The notes under the pieces are model-generated. The model saw only the letters and a list, made by a program, of their open reading frames with translations. It was not told the DNA's origin and did no database searches. The translations under genes and the position numbers were made by a program. A stretch of DNA of 64,000 bases from Streptomyces sp. Ru62 (GTDB lineage: Bacteria > Actinomycetota > Actinomycetes > Streptomycetales > Streptomycetaceae), in contig NZ_PQSU01000032.1 in the NCBI RefSeq assembly GCF_002920615.1, positions 44,851 to 108,850 of the forward strand, given 5' to 3'. Numbering within the stretch: the stretch's first letter is position 1; the number at the start of each line of letters is the position of its first letter. Positions 41,046 to 53,188 of the stretch are shown here, one piece after another.

Positions 41046-41475
41046 CGGGTCCGGTGCCGGCCGCGGATCGCCGGCGGTGTGCGGGCTCGGCTCCGGATCC
41101 CGGCGGGCCGGCTGTTGGTGGCCGGGCCTTCCGATCATCCTTGCTTCCGGTGGGCTGCGCTATGGATGGCCGGATTTCTGATGGACGGTGCTCCGGGTGG
41201 CTGGATTCCCCGGTGACCTGTGCTCCTCGTGGCCGGGTTTCCCGATGGCCAGGGCTGCTGGTGGCACTGTTCTTGTGTGGCCCTTGCCTCCGATGGCCTG
41301 CGTCTCCGCCGGCTTGGTCCGGTGGGCCGGCCAGGTTCCGTGCGTCCCCTTGCCCGCCGGGTTACCGGGGCGCGGCGACCGGGCTTTCGGCATCCAGGTT
41401 CCGGCACCCAGGTTTCCGGCACCCAGGGCCCCGGTGAGCCTGATCGCCGGCGGTTGCGGCGCCGTCCGTCAGAAG
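41046..41475. repeat. 430-base gap with degenerate ~32-bp repeats
   Basis: No credible gene was found. From about 41130 to 41310 the DNA is made of diverged units of roughly 31-32 bases sharing GTGGCCGGATTTCC-like cores. Examples are GGTGGCTGGATTCCCC and CGTGGCCGGGTTTCCC. A short 15-base direct repeat (CCGGCACCCAGGTTT type) lies near 41395-41425. Base content is less G+C-rich than in coding DNA nearby. Confidence 0.5.
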
Positions 41476-42009
41476 TCAGGAGTGCGACAGCCGCCCCGCG
41501 CCGCCGGTCCGGCGTATCCGCTCCTGTTCCCGCACGCCCGCCCGCTCCTGGCGTCGGCGGGCGCGCCGCTCCCGGCGCAGGGACCGGGCCGTGCTGCTCG
41601 GCTCGGAGACCACGCCGTACCGCTGGTTCCACACCTGGCGGGTGACCCATACGTCGACCACGGCCCAGGTGGCCACCACCGTGCTGGCCACACCGCTGAT
41701 CACCATGGGGAACGCCAGCCAGGACCCGGCCAGCGTGCACAGGAACGCCACCATCGCCTGGATCAGCGTCACCGCTATGAAGAGGACCGCCCGCACCGCC
41801 GCCGTACGCACCGGATCGGGCAACGGGTGCCGGCGCGCGGGCTCCTCGATCCACAACGGGCGGTAGGTCTGCCGCTGTTCGTCACCACCGGGCTCCCCGG
41901 CGTGCTCCGGCCTCGGAATGCCCCGATCCGGTGCCTCCTTCCCCCACCGCGCCTGCGAGCGCTCCGCCACGCTCTCCTCGGGTGCCCCGCTCCGCTCCGC
42001 CGTGCCCAT
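41476..42009 (-). CDS. Small two-helix membrane protein (hypothetical)
   Basis: This 177-residue protein has an acidic, polar N-terminal half and two adjacent transmembrane helices, AVLFIAVTLIQAMVAFLCTL and MVISGVASTVVATWAVVDVW. A very basic C-terminal tail follows, rich in Arg (RSLRRERRARRRQERAG). Topology predicts both ends in the cytoplasm. I know no function. It is divergent from cvnA. The ATG at 42007-42009 is taken as the start; frames extending to 42297 look non-coding. Confidence 0.6.
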   Translation of the reverse strand: MGTAERSGAPEESVAERSQARWGKEAPDRGIPRPEHAGEPGGDEQRQTYRPLWIEEPARRHPLPDPVRTAAVRAVLFIAVTLIQAMVAFLCTLAGSWLAFPMVISGVASTVVATWAVVDVWVTRQVWNQRYGVVSEPSSTARSLRRERRARRRQERAGVREQERIRRTGGAGRLSHS

Positions 42010-42428
42010 CACCGTGTCACTCCCCACCGCCGGCAGACCGCTCGCCCCCGGCATCCGAAGACCCCGACTCCCCAGTGGCTGCCCGGCTTGCGCTGCTTTA
42101 CGCCGCCGGGATGCGGGATGCGGCTCCTGTGGCCCATTCCGCCCCCATTTCCCATAGAGAAGGACGCGCGAGATACCCCGAAGATTCCCAACTGGCGAAA
42201 AATTCCGGCCAACCGCCCGGCCGCGTGGCTGTCGCAGCACCGCGCGGGTGTCCTGATCGCGGTGGCGATCTCCCCCCATGCCCGGACAACTCGCCATGTC
42301 CGGCAGCCGGTGCGGAAGTTCGCCCTCCGGACATGTCTTCGAGTTAACTGTGAGGCGGTAGTAGGCTCGCGCCGTTTGTTGACGGACATGAGCACCCCCG
42401 GCCGGCGGGGGTCGAGCTGGGGGAGGCC
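42010..42428. promoter_or_regulatory. Divergent control region before the conservon
   Basis: This 419-base gap separates the membrane protein gene and cvnA. A possible -10 box TAGGCT (42362-42367) lies 18 bases after TTCGAG (42338-42343), and the cvnA ribosome-binding site GGGGGAGG ends a few bases before its ATG. No other structure was recognised. Confidence 0.35.
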
Positions 42429-45311
42429 ATGCGCTTTCGCGGGAAGTCGATCCGCCGGAAGATCGTGGCGCTGCTTCTCGTGCCGCTGGTGTCCCTGGCC
42501 GCTGTCTGGGGCTTCGCCACGGTGCTCACGGGGCGTGAGGTCACCCAGCTGTTCCGCGTGACCGACGTCGTCGAGGACATCGGCTACCCCACCGAGGACA
42601 CCGTTCGCGTCCTGCAGCAGGAGCGCCGCCAGACCCTCGTCTACCTCGCCGACCCGCGCGCCTCCGAGGCCCTTTCGTCGCTGCGCCGTACCCGCGCCGC
42701 GACCGACCGGGTGATCGCCACCATCCGCAGGAACGCCAAGGACCAGGACCTCCGGGCCGACGTGGACGCCGACGACGGCGAACACCTCACCGCCGTCCTG
42801 GACGCCTTGGACGGTCTCGGGCCTCTGCGCCGCAGCGTCGAGGGAGGCACCCTCACCCGCGCCCAGGCGCTCGACCTCTACAACCGTCTCGTGGACCCCT
42901 GCTACGCGCTTCTCGCGTCCCTCGACGGCCTGGACGACGTCGAGCTCGACAAGCAGGCCCGCGCCCTGGTGAACGTCACCCGCGCCCGCGAGTTGCTCTC
43001 CCGCGAGGACGCCCTGCTCGGCTCCTCCCTCGTCGTCGGGCGGCTCACCCGCGACGAGACCCGTGACATCTCCGACCTCGTCGCCCAGCGCACCCTCCTG
43101 TACGACATCAGCCTCCCGCTGCTGCCCGCCGCGGAGCGCGACCGCTACGAACGCTTCTGGAAGAACGCCACCACGGCCCCGCTGCGGGAGGCCGAACGGA
43201 CCGTCATCGCCTCGGACTCCGGCACCCCCGGCGATGTCACCGCGAAGAGCTGGGACTCCTCCGCGGCAACCGTCCTGGACGAACTCGGCACCCTGGACGA
43301 CCAGGTGGGCGACCGCTTCCAGGACCGTATGCGCCCCGTGGCGGTCGGCGTCATCGTGCAGGCGGCCGTCGCCGGCGCCCTCGGCCTGGTCGCGCTCCTG
43401 CTCTCCGTCGTGCTCTCCGTCCGGGTCGGCCGTTCCCTCATCCGGGACCTGCGCCAGCTGCGCCTGGAGGCGCACGAGGCGTCCGGAGTCCGGCTGCCCA
43501 GCGTGATGCGCCGGCTGTCCGCGGGCGAACAGGTCGACGTCGAGACCGAGGTCCCGCGCCTGGAGTACGACAAGAACGAGATCGGCGAGGTCGGGCAGGC
43601 CCTCAACACCCTGCAGCGCGCGGCGGTCGAGGCCGCCGTCAAACAGGCCGAGCTGCGGGCCGGCGTCTCCGAGGTCTTCGTCAACCTCGCCCGCCGCAGC
43701 CAGGTGCTGCTGCACAAGCAGCTCACCCTGCTCGACAGCATGGAGCGCCGGACCGAGGACACCGACGAACTCGCCGACCTGTTCCGCCTGGACCACCTCA
43801 CCACCCGCATGCGCCGGCACGCCGAGGGCCTCGTCATCCTCTCCGGAGCCGCGCCCTCCCGGCAGTGGCGCCGGCCCGTGCAGCTCATGGACGTCGTCCG
43901 TGCCGCCGTCGCCGAGGTCGAGGACTACGAGCGCATCGAGGTCCGGCGTCTGCCGCGGGTGGCCGTCACCGGGCCCGCCGTCGCCGACCTCACCCATCTC
44001 GTGGCCGAGCTGCTGGAGAACGCCACCGTCTTCTCGCCCCCGCACACCGCCGTCCAGGTCCTCGGCGAGCGGGTCGCCAACGGTTTCACCCTGGAGATCC
44101 ACGACCGGGGCCTCGGCATGACGGCCGAGGCACTCCTGGACGCCAATCTGCGTCTCGCCGAGACACCCGAGTTCGAACTCTCCGACACCGACCGGCTTGG
44201 CCTGTTCGTGGTCAGCCGCCTCGCCCAGCGCCAGAACGTCCGGGTCTCCCTCCAGCCGTCGCCGTACGGCGGCACCACCGCCGTCGTGTTCATCCCCGAC
44301 GCGCTGCTCACCGACGACGTCCCGGACACCAACGGCGTCGGCTTCCGGCTCGACCGGGACCGCCCGGCGAAGGGCACCGAGCAGGCGCTGGGCCGCGGGG
44401 CCGGGCGGTCCCCGGCCCCGTTGCAGCTGCCCGGTCTGCCGACCTCCCTGCTGGACGGCCCTGTCGAGCTGGAGGCGCCCGTCGATCTGGACGCGCTGGA
44501 CGACTTCCCCGGCGCCCTCCCGGACGAGGACAGCGAACGCGGCGGTCTCTTCCGCCCCCGCCGGGTCCGCCCGGACGCCGAGGAGCAGGCGGCCACCCCG
44601 CCGGGCGACCGCCTGCCGCACGACGGAACCCCTGAGCAAGGGGCCGTACCGCTGCCCCGGCGGCAGACGCCCAAGCTCGTCAGCTCGCACGGCAAGCCCG
44701 TCACCGACCCGCGGCCCCGCCGCGGCGAACCGGACCCCGGGCCCTCCGCCGCCACGCGCCGCTCCGACACGGAGGGACCGGCCCCGCTGCCCACCCGCCG
44801 CCGCGGCGCGTCCTCCCGGCGCCCCACCGCACGCACCGACCACGCCGAGGACAGCACCGCGAGGCCGGCCGGGAGCGCCGAAACGGCCACCGACGTTCCT
44901 GCGCTGCCCAGGCGTACCCGGACCGGGACACCCGGCACCGGCGGGCCGGCGGACACGGCATCTCCTCGCCCCGGCACGCGCGGTGCGGCGGACACGGCTC
45001 CATCCCGCTCCGAGGCCACGGCCCCGCCCCGCTCCGGCACCGCCGCACCCGTCGCTGACCCGGCCCCGGAGCCGGGCACCGGGCCGCTGCCCCGGCGCGT
45101 GCGCCAGGCGAGCCTGGCCCCCCAGCTCAAACACGACACCGACCGGCGCGCCGAGCGCGCGACGTCACCCGCCGACCGCGATGCCGAGGAGGTCCGCAGC
45201 CGGATGGCCTCACTCCAGCGCGGCTGGCAGCGTGGCCGGGAGGAGAACGCCGCGGGCGACGAGTCCCGGAACGGCACAGCACGAGGAACGACTAAGGGGG
45301 ACGGTCGATGA
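42429..45311 (+). CDS. cvnA: Conservon sensor kinase-like protein CvnA
   Basis: The protein has 960 residues. TM1 spans about 14-36, an extracellular nitrate-sensor-like helical domain about 40-300, and TM2 about 305-330. A HAMP-like linker and coiled coil follow, then a kinase region with LDHLTTRMRRHAEGL near 455. An HATPase domain has N-box ELLENATVFSPP near 526 and DRGLGM and RLGLFVVSRLA. A disordered Pro/Arg tail of about 320 residues ends it. In conservons CvnA works with CvnB, CvnC and the GTPase CvnD as a membrane-associated signalling unit controlling development or antibiotics. It is coupled to cvnB by ATGA. Confidence 0.93.
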   Translation: MRFRGKSIRRKIVALLLVPLVSLAAVWGFATVLTGREVTQLFRVTDVVEDIGYPTEDTVRVLQQERRQTLVYLADPRASEALSSLRRTRAATDRVIATIRRNAKDQDLRADVDADDGEHLTAVLDALDGLGPLRRSVEGGTLTRAQALDLYNRLVDPCYALLASLDGLDDVELDKQARALVNVTRARELLSREDALLGSSLVVGRLTRDETRDISDLVAQRTLLYDISLPLLPAAERDRYERFWKNATTAPLREAERTVIASDSGTPGDVTAKSWDSSAATVLDELGTLDDQVGDRFQDRMRPVAVGVIVQAAVAGALGLVALLLSVVLSVRVGRSLIRDLRQLRLEAHEASGVRLPSVMRRLSAGEQVDVETEVPRLEYDKNEIGEVGQALNTLQRAAVEAAVKQAELRAGVSEVFVNLARRSQVLLHKQLTLLDSMERRTEDTDELADLFRLDHLTTRMRRHAEGLVILSGAAPSRQWRRPVQLMDVVRAAVAEVEDYERIEVRRLPRVAVTGPAVADLTHLVAELLENATVFSPPHTAVQVLGERVANGFTLEIHDRGLGMTAEALLDANLRLAETPEFELSDTDRLGLFVVSRLAQRQNVRVSLQPSPYGGTTAVVFIPDALLTDDVPDTNGVGFRLDRDRPAKGTEQALGRGAGRSPAPLQLPGLPTSLLDGPVELEAPVDLDALDDFPGALPDEDSERGGLFRPRRVRPDAEEQAATPPGDRLPHDGTPEQGAVPLPRRQTPKLVSSHGKPVTDPRPRRGEPDPGPSAATRRSDTEGPAPLPTRRRGASSRRPTARTDHAEDSTARPAGSAETATDVPALPRRTRTGTPGTGGPADTASPRPGTRGAADTAPSRSEATAPPRSGTAAPVADPAPEPGTGPLPRRVRQASLAPQLKHDTDRRAERATSPADRDAEEVRSRMASLQRGWQRGREENAAGDESRNGTARGTTKGDGR

Positions 45312-45742
45312 CCGCACCGAAGGCGACCGGCCACACAGCGACGGACAAGGGGGAGCTGGACTGGCTCCTGGACGATCTCGTCGATCGCGTCGCCAGCATC
45401 CGCAAGGCCGTCATCCTGTCCGGCGACGGCCTGCCCACGGGGGTCTCCAAGGACCTGACCAGGGAGGACAGCGAGCATCTGGCCGCCGTGGCGTCCGGCT
45501 TCCACAGCCTCGCCAAGGGCGTCGGCCGCCATTTCGAGGCGGGCAGTGTCCGGCAGACGGTGGTCGAGCTGGATGACGCCTTCCTCTTCGTCACCGCCGC
45601 CGGGGACGGCAGCTGCCTCGCCGTCCTCTCGGACGCCGACTCCGACGTCGGCCAGGTCGCCTACGAGATGACGCTCCTGGTCAAGCGGGTCGGCGTCCAT
45701 CTGGGCACCGCCCCGCGCACCGATCTGCCCGCAGGCGGGTAG
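45308..45742 (+). CDS. cvnB: Conservon roadblock/LC7 protein CvnB
   Basis: This 144-residue roadblock/LC7 domain protein has LDWLLDDLVDRVASIRKAVILSGDGLP and VELDDAFLFVTAAGDGSCLAVLSD. Such proteins act as regulators of the small GTPase CvnD, like MglB on MglA. The ATG overlaps the cvnA stop (ATGA at 45308-45311). Confidence 0.95.
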   Translation: MTAPKATGHTATDKGELDWLLDDLVDRVASIRKAVILSGDGLPTGVSKDLTREDSEHLAAVASGFHSLAKGVGRHFEAGSVRQTVVELDDAFLFVTAAGDGSCLAVLSDADSDVGQVAYEMTLLVKRVGVHLGTAPRTDLPAGG

Positions 45743-45751
45743 TGGGATGAC

Positions 45752-46147
45752 ATGAGCGCAGACGGTCAGGGAAGAAACCACTGGTTCGACGACGAGGCCG
45801 GGCCGGTCGTCCGTCCGTACGCCATGACGCGTGGCCGCACCACGAGCGAGGGCCAGCACCGCCTCGACCTGATCGCGGTGGTCGTCACGGAGCCCGGCAC
45901 GGGCGACCCGGAATCGGACCCGACACTGTCCCCCGAACACGTGGAGATCGTCGGACTCTGCCGGGACGTGCCCCAGTCGGTCGCCGAACTGGCCGCGGAA
46001 CTCGACCTGCCCATCGGTGTCGTCCGCGTCCTCATCGGCGACCTGGTGCACGCCGAACTCGTCCGTGTGACCCGCCCGGTGCCCCCGGCCGAGCTGCCGG
46101 ACGAGAGTATTCTGCGCGACGTGATCAACGGCCTCCGAGCGCTGTGA
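45752..46147 (+). CDS. cvnC: Conservon DUF742 protein CvnC
   Basis: This 131-residue DUF742 protein has VRPYAMTRGRT and a winged-helix-like core: LSPEHVEIVGLCRDVPQSVA, then AELDLPIGVVRVLIGDLV. In conservons it is a cytosolic component that binds the other Cvn proteins. It begins nine bases after cvnB. Instead of cvnD, the next gene is a large oxoprolinase. Confidence 0.95.
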   Translation: MSADGQGRNHWFDDEAGPVVRPYAMTRGRTTSEGQHRLDLIAVVVTEPGTGDPESDPTLSPEHVEIVGLCRDVPQSVAELAAELDLPIGVVRVLIGDLVHAELVRVTRPVPPAELPDESILRDVINGLRAL

Positions 46148-46171
46148 CCGGCGCGGAAGCGAGGTAGCGAC

Positions 46172-49790
<3,619 letters not shown>

Positions 49791-49810
<20 letters not shown>

Positions 49811-50396
49811 GCGCGGCAAGGCTCCGGTCGAGCCCGTCACGCTCAAGATCCTCGTGGCCGGCGGCTTCGGCGTGGGCAAGACGACCCTCGTGGGGACGGT
49901 CAGCGAGATCAGGCCGCTGCGCACCGAGGAACTGCTCACCGAGGCCGGGCGGCCCGTCGACGACACCAGCGGTGTGGAGGGAAAGCACACCACCACGGTG
50001 GCCATGGACTTCGGCCGGATCACCCTGCGCGAGGACCTGGTGCTCTACCTCTTCGGCACGCCCGGGCAGGAGCGGTTCTGGTTCATGTGGGACGAGCTGT
50101 CCGAGGGCGCGCTCGGAGCCGTGGTGCTCGCCGACACGCGCCGCCTGGAGGACTGCTTCGCCGCCGTCGACTACTTCGAGCGGCGTTCCATCCCCTTCCT
50201 CGTCGGCGTCAACTGCTTCGAGGGAGCCGCCCGTCACCCCGTGGAATCCGTCCGTCAGGCCCTCGACCTGGACGACGACGTGCCCCTCCTGCTGTGCGAC
50301 GCCCGTGACCGGGAGTCGGTCAAGGAGGTGCTCGTCGGACTGGTCCAGCACGCGATGGAGTACGCGGCCGACCGCCGCGAGGCCGTCATGCGGTGA
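49791..50396 (+). CDS. cvnD: Conservon small GTPase CvnD
   Basis: This 201-residue Ras-like GTPase has Walker A AGGFGVGKTTLV, DTSGVEGKHTTTVAMDFG (switch I region), LFGTPGQERFWFMW (switch II) and VGVNCFEG in the NKxD position. CvnD normally follows cvnC directly. Here its ATG lies inside the 3' end of the oxoprolinase gene (20-base overlap), with AGGAGAAGAG as ribosome-binding site. A strong terminator follows the stop. Confidence 0.94.
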
Positions 50397-50404
50397 CCGC
50401 GGGA

Positions 50405-50442
50405 CACGGCCCGTACCCCCGCCGACCGGGGTACGGGCCGTG
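50405..50442. terminator. Bidirectional hairpin between cvnD and glpK
   Basis: A perfect 15-bp stem (50405-50419 with 50428-50442) and an 8-base loop lie between the convergent genes. A CACGCGCGCGTG palindrome follows at 50460-50471. Confidence 0.85.
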
Positions 50443-50488
50443 GTCCTGTGCGCCGCGCCCACGCGCGCGTGCAGCGACGTTCCCGCTC

Positions 50489-52009
50489 CTAGGTTCTGTC
50501 CTCCTCCAGCCAGCCGAAGCTCTTCTCCACGGCCCTGCGCCAGTTCCGGTACTCGCGGTCGCGGACCGACGCCTCCATGACGGGCGTCCACTCCGCGTCC
50601 TTCCGCCAGTGCGACTTCAGCTCGTCCAGGTCGTTCCACACGCCCGTGGCCAGCCCGGCCGCGTAGGCGGCGCCCAGGCACGTCGTCTCCGACACGCGCG
50701 GCCGGATCACCGGGACGCCGAGGACGTCCGCCTGGTGCTGCATGAGCAGGTTGTTCCGGGTCATGCCGCCGTCGACCTTCAGAGTGCTGATCCGCACCCC
50801 GGAGTCCTGGTACATCGCGTCCACGACCTCCCGGGTCTGCCAGCTCGTCGCCTCCAGCACCGCGCGCGCGAGGTGCGCCTTGGTGACGTACCGGGTGAGG
50901 CCGGTGACGACGCCGCGCGCGTCGGAGCGCCAGTAGGGCGCGAACAGGCCGGAGAAGGCCGGCACGATGTAGGCGCCGCCGTTGTCGTCGACGCTCGCGG
51001 CCAGTGGCTCGATCTCGTCGGCGGTCCGGATGATCCCCAGCTGGTCGCGGAACCATTGGACCAGCGCGCCCGTTATCGCTATGGAACCCTCCAGGCAGTA
51101 CACCGGCGCCTCCCCGCCGATCTTGTAGCCCATCGTCGTCAGCAGCCCGTTCTTGGACGGCACCGGCCGGTTGCCGGTGTTCAGCAGCAGGAAACTGCCG
51201 GTGCCGTAGGTGTTCTTCGCGGTGCCGACGTCGTAGCAGGCCTGCCCGAACACGGCGGCCTGCTGGTCGCCCAGCGCCGAGGCCACGGGCACCCCGGACA
51301 GCTGCCCGACGGCTGTCCCGTACACCTCCGCGGAGGACCTGATCTCGGGCAGTACGGCCTCGGGCACGTTCATCGCGGACAGGATGGAGGGGTCCCACTG
51401 GAGGGTGTCCAGGTTCATCAGCATGGTGCGGCCGGCGTTCGTGACATCGGTGACGTGCCGGCCGCCGTCGGTGCCACCGGTGAGGTTCCAGATCAGCCAG
51501 GAGTCGATGGTGCCGAACGCGATCTCACCGCGCTCCGCCCGCTGCCGCAGACCGGGCACATGGTCCAGCAGCCAGGCCGCCTTGGGCCCGGAGAAGTAGC
51601 TGGCCAGCGGCAGTCCGGTCGTCTCGCGGAAACGGTCCTGGCCGTCCGCGCCGCCCAGTTCCCCGCACAGGGCCGCGGTACGGGTGTCCTGCCAGACGAT
51701 CGCGTTGTGCACGGGCTTGCCCGTGGCGCGGTCCCACAGGACCGTGGTCTCCCGCTGGTTGGTGATGCCGAGGGCGCTGAGCTGGTCGGCGCGCAGTCCC
51801 GCCCGGGCGAGCGCCCCGGCCACCACGGCCTGCACCTTGGACCAGATCTCGGTGGCGTCGTGCTCCACCCAGCCGGGCCTGGGAAAGATCTGCCGGTGCT
51901 CGCGCTGGTCGACGGCGACGACGGCACCGCTGTGGTCGAAGACGATGCAGCGGCTGGACGTGGTGCCCTGGTCGATGGCGGCGACGTACGTGTCGGCGGT
52001 GTCCGTCAT
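50489..52009 (-). CDS. glpK: Glycerol kinase
   Basis: This 506-residue FGGY-family kinase starts YVAAIDQGTTSSRCIVFDHSG (phosphate-1 loop). It has WDRATGKPVHNAIVWQDTRT, YGTGSFLLLNTG, GALVQWFRDQLG and KVDGGMTRNNLLMQ. It phosphorylates glycerol to glycerol-3-phosphate. The ATG at 52007-52009 gives the usual N-terminus; a longer frame adds ten unrelated residues. It follows glpF by about 80 bases, so the two form the glycerol uptake operon. Confidence 0.97.
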   Translation of the reverse strand: MTDTADTYVAAIDQGTTSSRCIVFDHSGAVVAVDQREHRQIFPRPGWVEHDATEIWSKVQAVVAGALARAGLRADQLSALGITNQRETTVLWDRATGKPVHNAIVWQDTRTAALCGELGGADGQDRFRETTGLPLASYFSGPKAAWLLDHVPGLRQRAERGEIAFGTIDSWLIWNLTGGTDGGRHVTDVTNAGRTMLMNLDTLQWDPSILSAMNVPEAVLPEIRSSAEVYGTAVGQLSGVPVASALGDQQAAVFGQACYDVGTAKNTYGTGSFLLLNTGNRPVPSKNGLLTTMGYKIGGEAPVYCLEGSIAITGALVQWFRDQLGIIRTADEIEPLAASVDDNGGAYIVPAFSGLFAPYWRSDARGVVTGLTRYVTKAHLARAVLEATSWQTREVVDAMYQDSGVRISTLKVDGGMTRNNLLMQHQADVLGVPVIRPRVSETTCLGAAYAAGLATGVWNDLDELKSHWRKDAEWTPVMEASVRDREYRNWRRAVEKSFGWLEEDRT

Positions 52010-52090
52010 GGCTGCCCCTGGGTCGCTGGGTCGGATCACTGGTCGGAAGGACGCGTGCGGATCGTGGATCGCGGTGGCGGGAGCGGGGTT

Positions 52091-52840
52091 TCAGAAGGCC
52101 GCGTTGTAGACGATGCCGGCCAGTGCCCCGCCGATCAGCGGCCCGACGACCGGGATCCAGGCGTATCCCCAGTCGGACCCGCCCTTGTGCGGGATCGGCA
52201 GGAAGGTGTGCACGATGCGCGGACCGAGGTCGCGGGCCGGGTTGATGGCGTAGCCGGTGGGGCCGCCGAGGGAGAGGCCGATGCCCACGACGAGCAGGGA
52301 GACGATGAGTACGGTCGTGCCGGACTCGCCGAGCCCCTTGGTCAGCCCGAAGGCGAGCACCGGCAGGACGAGCGCGACGGTCGCGATGATCTCGGTGACG
52401 AGGTTGGCGACCGGGTTCCTGATCTCCGGAATGGTGGAGAAGATGCCGAGGGTCGGCACCGGTTCGCCCGCGGTGCCGTCCGTGGTCCCTTCGGTGCGCA
52501 CGTTGGCCTGGAACTGGGCGAGATAGACGAGGTAGGCCAGCACGGCGCCGAGCATCGCGCCGGCGAACTGCCCGAGCAGGTACACCCAGACCTTGCCCCA
52601 CTTCCCGGTGTCCACGGCGATGCCGATGGTGACCGCGGGGTTGAGCTGACCACCGGAGAGAGGAGCGGCGGTGTACGCGCCCGCGAGGACACCGAAGCCC
52701 CAGCCGAACGCGATCACGATCCAGCCCGAGGCGCGTGCCTTGGAGTATCTGAGGGTGACGGCGGCACAGACGCCCGCGCCGAACAGGATCAGGATCGCGG
52801 TGCCGATGACCTCGCCGACGAATATGTCTCCGTTGCTCAT
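52091..52840 (-). CDS. glpF: Glycerol uptake facilitator (aquaporin family)
   Basis: This 249-residue MIP-family channel has six helices and the two NPA half-helices, SGGQLNPAVTIGI and GYAINPARDLGPR. The Asp after the second NPA favours glycerol transport. It lies upstream of glpK in the same operon, whose expression is usually controlled by glycerol-responsive IclR-type regulators in Streptomyces; no such gene is next to it. Confidence 0.95.
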   Translation of the reverse strand: MSNGDIFVGEVIGTAILILFGAGVCAAVTLRYSKARASGWIVIAFGWGFGVLAGAYTAAPLSGGQLNPAVTIGIAVDTGKWGKVWVYLLGQFAGAMLGAVLAYLVYLAQFQANVRTEGTTDGTAGEPVPTLGIFSTIPEIRNPVANLVTEIIATVALVLPVLAFGLTKGLGESGTTVLIVSLLVVGIGLSLGGPTGYAINPARDLGPRIVHTFLPIPHKGGSDWGYAWIPVVGPLIGGALAGIVYNAAF

Positions 52841-53188
52841 GGCGGCTCCCTTGGCGCCGGCAGGGGGCGATCGGCCCCCGGCCCTGGCGTGCAGGACGGT
52901 TCCCTTGGCGACTTCAGCCGAAGGCAGGGAGGGCCCCGCGCCCCGCCCGGCGTCGGTGACGAGCGTGCCGTCGCAGCCGGATCGCCCTGGAGCGCCGGGC
53001 CGTGAACAGGACAGACCCGTGCCGCAGTGCCTGATAACGCCAAGAATGTACGGCGATGTCGGCCGACACCGGGAAGTGTTCTCCGGTGCCCCGGGGGCGT
53101 CAAGGTTGCCGACGGCGACGGTGACACGGGCGCTCAGTCGGTCTCGGTGGAGCGGGTGCGCCGCAACGGACGTATACGGGGAGGCCGT
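52841..53188. promoter_or_regulatory. Control region upstream of glpF
   Basis: This 348-base gap holds a perfect 12-base palindrome TGTCGGCCGACA (53057-53068). It sits just upstream, on the minus strand, of a possible -10 box TACATT (53045-53050). That would give a glpF leader of roughly 200 bases. The palindrome is a candidate repressor site. No gene was found. Confidence 0.35.
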
